DNA of 27,191 bases from Chara braunii (Eukaryota > Streptophyta > Charophyceae > Charales > Characeae): NCBI GenBank assembly GCA_003427395.1, contig BFEA01000037.1:3061604-3088794 (forward strand). The letters run 5' to 3'. Shown one piece after another: positions 19,615 through 27,191 of the stretch. The position numbers and the translations under genes were made by a program. Under the pieces are notes generated by a model that did no database searches, was not told where the DNA came from, and worked only from the letters and a program-made list of their open reading frames with translations. Every line of letters begins with the position of its first letter. Positions within the stretch are counted from its first letter, which is position 1.

Positions 19615-19884
19615 GATTCCAGGTGCGAGTGCCCTCACTGTCGCCTCTCACAAATTGTTGCACGAAGTCTTCTTGATTGTCTCGCCACCCCAACTCACAC
19701 TCAAGCAACCTGGTGAGGTCCAATGTCGACCCAACATCACCAAGTGTCTCCCTTAGGTCAGATTCCAGGTGCGAGTGCCTCTCACTGTCGCCTCTCACAA
19801 ATTGTTGCACGAAGTCTTCTTGATTGTCTCGCCACCCCAACTCACACTCAAGCAACCTGGTTAGGTCCAATGTCGACCCAACAT
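19615..19884 (-). repeat. 123-bp tandem duplication in the E3 leader
   Basis: Unit one (19615-19737) and unit two (19761-19884) are almost identical, differing by a one-base indel (GTGCCCTC against GTGCCTCTC) and few substitutions, and are separated by 23 bp. Both stay open on the minus strand and encode the same block of about 37 residues. The near-identity contrasts with the more diverged LTR copies. Confidence 0.9.
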
Positions 19885-19940
19885 GACCTGACCAGGTGGG
19901 GGCAGCTTCCCCTTACCACGCTGCCCCTCAACTTGGCCAA

Positions 19941-19980
19941 CCCTAACACTAAGTGGTGCCCTCAGCCACTTAGTTTAGGG
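19941..19980 (-). promoter_or_regulatory. E3 leader stem-loop
   Basis: CCCTAA plus ACTAAGTGG on the left pair with CCACTTAGT plus TTAGGG on the right, giving 15 base pairs with a one-base bulge and a loop of about nine bases. It begins roughly 45 bases downstream of the primer site on the minus strand. Its place in the element RNA suits a packaging or dimerisation structure, which is inference. Confidence 0.65.
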
Positions 19981-20024
19981 TTGGGGTTAAAGTCAACTCT
20001 CGCTAGCAAGTAGAATCCGCTATG

Positions 20025-20032
20025 TGATACCA
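20025..20032 (-). other. E3 primer-binding site, initiator Met type
   Basis: One base after the LTR end at 20034 the minus strand reads TGGTATCA, the complement of the last eight bases of plant initiator tRNA-Met; the match ends there (CATAGC follows, where GAGC is usual). This is the usual primer of plant Ty3/gypsy and Ty1/copia elements. Confidence 0.65.
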
Positions 20033-20033
20033 A

Positions 20034-20820
20034 TGTCACTATCCTGGCCAATTTCAAAGTGCAAAATCATGAGAAATCACGACAAAGTACAACGTCGTCC
20101 AATTGCAAAAAGACATGAAAGAACTTGAGAGGAGAAAGAGAGAAATAATAATAATAATAAGAAGAAAGAAAGAAAAAAAAGAAGATGTACACCAGCAAAA
20201 GACCAATGATAATCCCCCTTCTTCTCGCCAACCAAACCCCACCTTGTCTCCTCCCCTCTTATTCAAACAACAAATAATAATAATAATGATGAATGACAGA
20301 ACTAGAATCAATGTTTGAATCCCTCTTCTACTACCAACACAACTTGAGGTCCACCATAGCCATGGTTGCCCTTCTCCTTCCTCTTTGCTTAGGCCAAGGC
20401 TATTGCGGACTACTAAGGGCCTTGCCCTGCCGTGCAAAAGACAATGCAAAGCAGTTATGGCCTCTTCCTCTCAGGCCGCCATGCCTAACTCTGCCTCGAA
20501 GCTGCTTGATGCAACTCTCACCCAAAAGGGGCCTTCCAGATGCAGCGCCCACCAACCTGATGAAGATGGCGTCCACCATAGCCAAGTAAGTACCCCTGAC
20601 GCTCCCCTTTACTAGTCCCTTCTTCCTCCTCTTCCTACCCAATCTCCTCCACCATAGCCAAGGCGGAGAGTTGAGCACCCTTGTTCCCCACAACGCTGCT
20701 CCATCATGCGTTCCAGCAGCCTATCGCCCAAACTTGCACGCAACAACATGAGGCCGAGCCTCTCGCCTAGCTAGAAGATATAGCAACCAGCCTCACGACC
20801 GGTTGCTTCAGTGTGCTTTT
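20034..20820 (-). repeat. E3 5' LTR, lacking U3
   Basis: It ends on the minus strand with AGTGACA next to the primer site. It matches the two blocks of the 3' LTR: 20038-20291 with 7826-8068, and 20292-20817 with 12247-12790. Past about 20820 the copies have nothing in common, so the first ~530 bp of the LTR (U3, seen at 12795-13327) is missing here. A TATATC word lies at 20777-20784. The two LTR copies differ visibly by substitutions and small indels, showing that E3 is an old insertion. Confidence 0.82.
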
Positions 20821-21639
20821 GTAGGGCCCCACCTTGATAGACTTTCGAGCCTAGTCGATCCCTCGGATAGGTCTCAGATGGCTCAGCCCCGCACACGTAC
20901 ATATGAAGGGTGCGGGGCGTTTCGTCACAGGGTCACCCCCACCTAGTGCTTTGAGATGGATGGGGATGGGCCATTGAGCGAGAGAGCGTTGACATTTGGG
21001 GGATGTAGCTCAGCCCTCACGCTAGGGCGGGTAGTCTCGCGAATCTATGCAAGCGTCTATTATCGGTTCCACATTTGTGTTTACATGCAAATGCTCCTTC
21101 CAATACTCGAGCAGTTTAGGGAGTTCGTTGAAGTCCTTCCTTTGCAATGCCACCAAGCATCCTCCTTGGGCGATCATCTATCTCAACATTCTAGGTCTCA
21201 CGGGCTTCGTTGAGGCATGGAACTCACCCTTCAGCTTATGCAGAGTGGTCGGGATGAGCGACCTTTCTCACCTCACTAGGGTGTCTGTCATTCCTGACCT
21301 CTTGCCACTTTTTTATTTTTTGCTTGTCCCGCCGGGAGGAGCGCCCCCCTCACTCGGGTTGGCTTTGCGGCCTGTCCGTTTTTTGAAGCCGGTGCCTTTT
21401 TTTTTTTTTTTTTTTTACGAAAGGGCGGCAGTCTTGACATATATCCACAGGTGACCGGCCCTGGGTAATTCGAGATTGTTATGAGAGTTATTATTGTAGA
21501 TTATATGTCATGAGAGTTTTTTTGCCTCTGGAAATATCGTGAAATTGAGGGTCTCAACCCTGATAAGCATCGTAATTATGAATGTCAGCTATGATGATTC
21601 TGACTAAGAACTCAACCTCAGAGCTCTTTTTATTGGATG
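20821..21639. other. unassigned spacer with stem-loop and T tract
   Basis: No gene is recognised. A perfect 8-bp stem CCCCGCAC (20887-20894) and GTGCGGGG (20910-20917) encloses a 15-base loop close to the truncated end of the E3 LTR. A run of 20 T lies at 21397-21416. Short plus-strand open frames have no recognisable domain. Confidence 0.5.
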
Positions 21640-21880
21640 TGTATTGGGTGTGTCCCGACCGGCCGCAGCAGGACCTGAGCAGCCACTTCCACTTGGCCCA
21701 ATACTCCCGTATTGCAACGGGTTACAGGGCGGCACAACTCGCCCCAGCGAGTTACCAGTGTTGACCGGTCGTGGCCACCAATCCCTCAGGCCACTGAAAG
21801 TGACGGCAACGGGAATAAAACCCAACACCTACGCGGTGCTGCTCAGGCATGAAACCTACTGAGCTAAGTCAGTGCCTTAT
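21640..21880 (-). mobile_element. probable tRNA-derived SINE
   Basis: The minus strand carries TAGCTCAGTAGG at 21866-21855, a perfect RNA polymerase III A box, and GGTTTTATTCC at 21822-21812, a B box with two mismatches to GGTTCGANTCC. Their starts are 44 bases apart, as in a tRNA gene. The arms do not fold into a complete cloverleaf, so this is a tRNA-related SINE head rather than a tRNA gene. The body extends to about 21640 and holds the inverted repeat ACTCGC/GCGAGT near 21737-21752. The 3' end and target duplication were not found. Confidence 0.6.
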
Positions 21881-22616
21881 CTACAGGCCATTACACATTT
21901 CACAATCCTTTATTTTGTCAAGCATTGTTCCCTTCTTCGCCTATATGGCCCTTAGTTTTTTTGGGCCCCCTCCCACACATTCTTGGGACTCCATCCCCTT
22001 TTCCCGCATTCCTCCTACTCAACAAGCTTCCTTCACAAGACCCATGTCTCAGACAAAGGGGACCACACTCTAGGCATAAGGGAGCGACATCATACATAGC
22101 AAGGGTTTTGTTTACAACTTGTTTCTCCCGTTCGATCTCTCTTTATCCATTCAGTCTCCTTGGGCATCCAATATTCGCACAATACATCCTTGATCTATCA
22201 CTTACCTACATACTCAACACAATCAAAGGCAAACACAACCCCTGCTGGGGTCAACACAAAACCCCTCTCGCATATCTATCCTTTCTTTATTTTATTTTCC
22301 TACTCCATTCCTTATGACTTTTGCTCGTTCCTTTCTCATTCAATCTCTGTTTTTCCTCATGTATTCGGGGTGTTGGTTGAGTCAATTGACCTCTTTCTTC
22401 TCTTTCAAGCTGTCACAATCTCAAGTATTTTCCTCATGGTGACAAAAGGGACGGGCTGCCCTACCCTTGCCCTCTTTTTCCACAAAGTGAGATCAAAGTT
22501 CTTTCACTGTTCGTTCCCTGCCAATTTGACAAGTGAGCAGGGTCGGGTTAGTCGCATGCCGAGATGAAGAAGGGAAGGGAGGATGACAGGTCTAGGATGA
22601 ACTTAGAAAGTGAAGG

Positions 22617-22621
<5 letters not shown>
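21881..22621. other. unassigned spacer
   Basis: About 740 bases with C/T-rich plus-strand composition and several open frames of up to 135 codons, rich in Phe, Ser, Leu and Pro. None shows a domain or a start context. I see no gene, repeat or regulatory site that can be defended. Confidence 0.5.

Positions 22622-22695
<74 letters not shown>
22622..22695. repeat. (GA)37 microsatellite
   Basis: Seventy-four bases of uninterrupted GA lie about 110 bp before the minisatellite. Simple-sequence DNA. Confidence 0.97.
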
Positions 22696-22698
<3 letters not shown>

Positions 22699-22805
22699 CT
22701 CTTGGTACAATTGAAACTCCCCTTAGGTTCCCGTAGTCCTACGCCCCTTAGTGAAGTACGACAAACGTGTGGACTAAGGTGCAGGGCACTTGACAATCGT
22801 GGATG

Positions 22806-24306
22806 AGTAATGAAGGTGGAGGAGGAAAAAGGTGCAAGGTGCTTGGCTATGGCAGATGAGTGATGGAGGAGAAAGAAGGTGCAAAGTGCTTGGCTATGGT
22901 GGATGTGTGATGGAGACGGAGGAGGAAGACAGTACAAGGTGCTCGGCTATGGTGGATGGGTGATGGAGGGGGAGGAGAAAGAAGGTGCAAGGTGCTTGGT
23001 TATGGTGGATGGGTGATGGAGGTGGAGGAGGAAGGAAGTGCAAGGTGCTTGGCTATGGTGGATGGNTGATGGAGGTGGAGGAGGAAGAGGGTGCAAGGCG
23101 CTTGGCTAGGTGAATGGATGACGGAGGTGGAGAAGGAAGCAGGTGCAAGGTGCTTGGCTAGGTGAATGGATGACGGAGGTGGAGAAGGAAGCAGGTGCAA
23201 GGTGCTTAGGTATGGTGGATAGGTGACGGACCTGGAGAAGGAAGAAGGTGCAAGGTACTTGGCTTTGGTGGATGGACGATGGATGTGGAGTAAGAAAAAG
23301 GTGCAAGGTGTTTGGCTATGGTGGATGGGTGACGGAGGTGGAGGAGGACGAAGGCGCAAGGTGCTTGAGTATGGTGGATGGGCGATGAAGATAGAGGAGG
23401 AAGAAAGTGCAAGGTGCTTGGCTATGGTGGATGGGTGGTGGAGGTGGAGGCGGAAGAAGGGCGAGGTGCTTGGCTATGGTGGATGGGTGATGGAGGTGGG
23501 GGAGGAAGGAGCAAGGTGCTTGGCTATGGCGGATGGGTGATGGAGGTGGAGGAGGAGGGGGGTGCAAGGTGCTTGGCTATGGTGGATAGGTGATGGAGGT
23601 GGAGGAGGAAGAAGGTGCAAGGTGCATGGCTATGGTGGATGGGTGACGAATGTGCGGGAGGAAGAAGGTGCAAGGTGCTTGGTTATGGGGGATGGGTGAT
23701 GGGTGATGGAGGTGGAGGAGGAAGGAACTGCAAGGTGCTTGGCTATGGTGGATGGGTAATGGAGGTGGAGGAGGAAGAAGGTGCAAGGAGCTTGGCTATG
23801 GCGGATGGGTGATGGAGGTGGAGGAGGAAAAAGGTGCAAGGTGCTTGGCTATGGTGAATGGGTGATGGAGGTTGAGGAGGAAGGAAGTGCAAGGTGCTTG
23901 GCTACGATGGATGGGTGATGAAGGTGGAGGAGGAAGGAAGTGCAAGGTGCTTGGTTATGGTGGATGGGTGATGGAGGTGGTGGAGGAAGGAAGTGTGAGG
24001 TGCTTGGCTACGGTTGATGGGTGATGGAGGTGGAGGAGGAGTAAGGTGCAAGGTGCTTGGCTATGGTGGATGGGTGATGGAGGTGGAGGAGGAAGGAGGT
24101 GCAACGTGCTTGGCTATGGTGGATGAGTGACGGAGGAGGAGGAAGAAGGTGCAAGGTGCTTGGCTATCGTGGATGGGTGATGGAGGTGGAGGAAGAAGAA
24201 TGTGCAAGGTGCTCGACTATGGTGGATGGGTCGTGGAGGTGGAGGAGGAAGAAGGTGCAAGGCTTGGTTATGGTGGATGAGTGTTGAAGGTGGAGGAAGA
24301 AGGTGT
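22806..24306. repeat. minisatellite, about 28 units of 52-53 bp
   Basis: The unit is GGTGCAAGGTG, then CTTGGCTATGGTGGA, then TGGGTGATGGAGGT, then GGAGGAGGAAGAA. I count 28 occurrences of the CTTGGCTATGG core or a near variant. Units vary by point changes and by the length of the purine end. Two neighbouring units at 23101-23204 share private variants (CTAGGTGAATGGATGACGG), and 23688-23704 has an inner GATGGGT duplication. One base is unresolved (N at 23066). The unit length is not a multiple of three, so the repetitive open frames on both strands drift between phases and are not genes. Confidence 0.95.
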
Positions 24307-24409
24307 AAAATGGTCATGACATTCTCCTATTTCTACGCGTTGACCGCTATTGATTGGCTTTGCTCAAAGACGGGTTTGCAGAAACCCCAGGCCGGTGAGA
24401 AACATAGCA

Positions 24410-24500
24410 AAACACAGATCTGCAGAAAAACTGAGAGTAACTCAGATTTGCAGAAAAACTCAGATTTGCAGCAATTCTGGATTTTGCAGATTTTTGCAGT
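24410..24500. repeat. degenerate CAGATTTGCAG repeats
   Basis: CAGATCTGCAGAAAAACT, CAGATTTGCAGAAAAACT and CAGATTTGCAG occur in a row with small spacers, and TTTTGCAGATTTTTGCAG follows. It is a short, decayed tandem repeat just after the minisatellite. Confidence 0.7.
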
Positions 24501-24682
24501 GTAGGGGAGGGGCGAAAACTCACACGTCCGTTTGCTGCCCTAAATGATATCAGTTGACCCCGTAACTTTGCCGACCATCTTTATATCTCTAAGAGATGCC
24601 CCTTCTAATTTTTTGTCTAGTTCTGCCACCATTTACCCCTACTTGCTTGTTTTGGGCTTAGTTTGAAGGTAAGTGTATAGTT

Positions 24683-24718
24683 CATAAAAATCCATTTTCC
24701 ATTTTTATGGGAAAATGG
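24683..24718. repeat. interleaved inverted repeat, four 9-base arms
   Basis: Four contiguous 9-mers run CATAAAAAT, CCATTTTCC, ATTTTTATG, GGAAAATGG. The third is the exact reverse complement of the first and the fourth of the second, giving the order A-B-A'-B'. Both hairpins are perfect but cannot form together, since each needs the other's arm as its loop. Confidence 0.85.
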
Positions 24719-25104
24719 AATCAGTCAGCGACAAGACTTGACAAAATCCATATATATAGCATATGCACAGGATATGTCAAGTTTCGGTCCGAACTGGCCC
24801 CGTTTGGCATAGGGTGACTTGAGCACCCCCCCGTTGTGTCGAACACTCGTTGGTTGCCAGGTCAGAGCCTAGGTGGCCCGGATCTTGGCAGATCTCATGA
24901 GCCATCTACCCTATGTATCTCGACACCCTCCTTAGTAGCAGTTGCAATAGCTAGACACCTACCAACCAATCCCTCAGCCGCAATTCCTACACTAGACAAT
25001 AGTAGACCCATCGTGCGAAATAAGAAAATTCAAATAGAGAGCATGGGTAGCAGAGTATGATTAAACTAGGAAAATCACAAGTGTGATCACACTAAGTTAG
25101 ATTA

Positions 25105-25590
25105 GACTCATCATGGGAGTAACAAAGTACAACCAAGTGCAATAATGGAAGAAACCAATAAGAAAACTTAGACTAAACTCATGCACATGAGTAGAATAAA
25201 CACACTTAGAATGAAGCGAGATACAACCAAGTAGAAGAAAGAGGGAAAGCATGACGGGAACTAAACAAGCCACATGCACATGACTAAGAAAAGTGCATCA
25301 TAATGAACCGAGATACACCCAAGTTGAAGAATGAGCAAAAACATAAAGAGAACTAGCCAAAACACTTGTGTATGACAAGTAGAAGCACACTAGGATGAAG
25401 CGAAATACACCCAAGTAAAATAATAAGCGCCCACATTAAGGAAATTTGACAAAACACTCCCACATGACTAGTAGAGGCACACTATGATGAAACGAGATAC
25501 ACACATCTTAAATAATGAGTGAGGGTATCAAGGAAACTACAAAACACATGCACATGATAAGTAGAGGCGCACTAGGATGAAGTGGTGTCG
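25105..25590. repeat. 92-bp tandem array, about five units
   Basis: The anchor GAAGCGAGATAC or a variant occurs at 25213, 25305, 25397 and 25489, each 92 bp apart, with a decayed copy near 25119-25121 and a final partial one at 25579. Shared words include CACCCAAGT, CACATGCACATGA and AGTAGAGGCAC. Units are diverged. This looks like a small satellite or a tandemly grown intergenic repeat. Confidence 0.85.
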
Positions 25591-26690
25591 AGCGCATCGG
25601 TCCAGAGGGACCCTCCCAACCGCGTCCTGCAGGATTTTTGCAGGACATTTATCGAATGGGAGTTTTCGCCACTGCAGTCAAGTGCACCAACACACCTCTC
25701 ACGAACCCCTACGACATGATAGGGGCCACGCGAGGCACAACTTACCTCTGCCCAAGGGGTTGTCACCACCCTTGGACAGGCGTATCCCAACCGAGCTACC
25801 AAACCACGTGTGAAAGTTGCTCGGGTGCTAGCGCAGAGGTGGCCAATCGAGGGCGTTTCTCGTACGTTGTATCATAGGGGGTACGCGCGGTCGAACGCCT
25901 TAATCGGACTTGTACCCGAACCGACGCTTTGGGGGGTGATCTCCCAAGTGCAACTTTGCACCTGTCGACTAGGACGATTCATCTAGCCACGCGATATACT
26001 TCACAAAATAGAACCAAACTCCATGCATAAATCACGCCTAGTCCCTTTTTCACATGCGACCCATAACCTTTGATAACAGAATTAAGTGGATGCCGCGCAC
26101 AAGATTCTAAATAAATATTGCGACGACATAGGTCTTAGTTATATCTAGTAGCCATGCATGAATACGCAAGCAGCCGCAAGGATGGTGTACTATGTGGTAC
26201 CCATATTCATGTGGTCATCAATGATATTGAGGCTTGCTTTCGACACTCAAACGTCAACTGACACGCATCTTGAGAGGTTAGTCTCTTGATGCTAGACAAA
26301 CACAAAAGCAATTGTGGGACCTACCCTCCTCTGCACACTGTGGAGAGGAGTGGTAGGCACGAAATTTGCCCTTTTATGGCGGCAAAACGCCTCTAATCGT
26401 GGAAACGGGGCTCCATCTTCGGAGGCCTGGAAAAAGGCAAAGGGGTTTAACTATGTCAGTTGCCGCAGACCTCAACGTCCAACTATAAGAATTCCAAAAA
26501 GCAGACACCGAATCCGGACTTCAAATCACAAACATATTTGTCATCATACACAAATTCAACATCGACAGACCACACACTACACAGGGTCAACTTCAACCAC
26601 TCTCTGTCCTACACCCCTTGCCTTATTCACACACGCCCCAACCTTTGCCAAACCTTCTAAAATAAAACACCAGTCCTTTTTAAATAGTTA
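25591..26690. other. unassigned region with a Cys-containing frame
   Basis: A plus-strand frame at 25638-25877 (79 codons, ATG unproven) contains CPRGC and CESC pairs and a stretch TAVKCTNTPLTNPYDMIGA. I do not recognise it and its context gives no support. The rest shows no gene. A 7-bp stem CTCCTCT (26326-26332) and AGAGGAG (26344-26350) is the only other structure noted. Confidence 0.35.
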
Positions 26691-26694
26691 TTTA

Positions 26695-26963
26695 AGGGAT
26701 ATGATTATGATTTTCGTTTCCGCATGCATATATGCAAGTGATATATTTTTATTTTTCATAAGCTATGGTGTTATGGACTGCTGACACCTGACAAACAAAT
26801 TTAGATTGGACTGCTGGCACAACTTTATCCGCCGGTCCTCACCGAAATCCGACGCGCAGCGGACCGTGGACTTTCCCCCTGCGGCCAATGCTGCTTAATG
26901 GATAGGATTATTACTTTCATTTCCGCATGCATATGTGCGAGTGATATATATATATATATATAT
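26695..26963. repeat. 199-bp-spaced direct repeat and (AT) tract
   Basis: A block of about 50 bp beginning near 26695 recurs near 26895; the shared core is TTTCCGCATGCATAT-TGC-AGTGATATAT, with one to two changes in the middle. The second copy runs into (AT)10 at about 26944-26963. The DNA between the copies is not repeated, so this is a spaced direct repeat. Confidence 0.75.
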
Positions 26964-27191
26964 CGTCACAAACAGAACTGCCCGGTAAACCATAGGCAGA
27001 GAGAGAGAAGAGGACAACAAACGAGGGGCTGTGACAAACTGTTTCGTCGGAGTTTCACTGACTCATCAGGAGGCTGAACCCTCAACAACCTGCAGAATCC
27101 CCTCACTGATTACACTGTAAATGATAATCTACCTTAACCATAATCAAAGTAGACTATCACTCACCCACACCAGATGGAAAACTCTACAGAC
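26964..27191. other. unassigned right end
   Basis: No gene or repeat is recognised in the last 230 bases. Confidence 0.5.

Larger units (their letters stand above)
18659..20024 (-). other. E3 long untranslated leader
   Basis: About 1.37 kb lies between the primer site and gag. It contains a strong stem-loop near the primer site, a 123-bp tandem duplication (19615-19884), A/T-rich runs at 18951-18984, and short local duplications such as GTGATCGAGTC near 19311 and 19360. No separate gene is recognised. A frame over the duplication repeats LLECELGWRDNQEDFVQQF twice but has no recognised domain. Confidence 0.6.
7798..20820 (-). mobile_element. E3: chromovirus-type Ty3/gypsy element
   Basis: Minus-strand order is 5' LTR (20820-20034), primer site, long leader, gag (18658), zinc knuckle, protease, RT, RNase H, integrase, chromodomain-like tail, polypurine tract (13339-13331) and 3' LTR starting TGTAAGGACC at 13327. 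The 3' LTR is interrupted by E2 and resumes at 8072. Without E2 the remnant is about 8.8 kb. The 5' LTR lacks its U3: similarity to the 3' LTR stops at about 20820. Many stops and frameshifts, and loss of an integrase catalytic Asp, show it is dead. Confidence 0.85.

Noticed and set aside
21802-21873. Functional tRNA gene
   Set aside because: A and B boxes have tRNA spacing, but the acceptor, D and anticodon stems do not pair and the B box has two mismatches.
22806-24306. Repetitive open frames in the minisatellite on both strands (Trp/Gly/Val-rich or Pro/Ser/His-rich)
   Set aside because: The unit is not a multiple of three, frames switch between units, and both strands are open because of composition.
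22806-24306. CRISPR array
   Set aside because: The units are head-to-tail with no unique spacers, and the setting is eukaryotic. The 13-bp, 27-bp and 92-bp arrays fail the same test.
26314-26784. 156-codon plus-strand frame
   Set aside because: It lacks a domain, its start is not ATG, and it runs into a spaced direct repeat.

Overview
This is eukaryotic, repeat-dominated DNA with no intact cellular gene that I can support. Three degraded Ty3/gypsy LTR retrotransposons, all on the minus strand, fill about three quarters of the first 21 kb. The rest is simple-sequence repeats, a minisatellite, a satellite-like array and a probable tRNA-derived SINE. The lack of bacterial gene structure, two chromodomain integrases, a tRNA-Met-type primer site and long dinucleotide tracts point to a green-lineage nuclear genome. 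The gag-pol wording of element E1 resembles charophyte (Chara-type) retrotransposon proteins as I remember them; no search was run, so this assignment is tentative.

Layout. 1-640: AATC microsatellite, homopolymers, a short GC-rich island and a 27-bp repeat. 640-6291: element E1. It has a 1.32-kb 5' LTR (4969-6291) with 9-bp inverted ends and a TATA box, then a primer site, an AT-rich leader, a 13-bp repeat array, gag and pol. Pol is cut off inside RNase H, and no 3' LTR is present. 6292-7797: no gene recognised. 7798-20820: element E3 (5' LTR, primer site, leader, gag, protease, RT, RNase H, integrase, chromodomain, polypurine tract, 3' LTR). Its 3' LTR is split by a younger element, E2 (8073-12246). 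E2 keeps its own 3' LTR and most of pol, but its 5' LTR is reduced to 24 bp fused to the protease region. 20821-22560: no gene, with a stem-loop, a T tract and a SINE-like unit. 22622-24306: (GA)37 followed by about 28 copies of a 52-53 bp minisatellite. 24307-27191: short repeats, a four-arm interleaved inverted repeat, a 92-bp tandem array and otherwise unassigned sequence.

No element can be autonomous: each carries several stops and frameshifts, and most have lost at least one catalytic residue. The most informative result is structural. The unbroken E3 LTR at 20034-20820 matches two separated blocks (7826-8072 and 12247-12790) that flank E2 exactly, so E2 is nested in E3. The minisatellite unit also resembles a block of the E3 LTR, which suggests it was amplified from retrotransposon sequence. 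I found no evidence of a wholly new biological system; the unusual content is repeat architecture.
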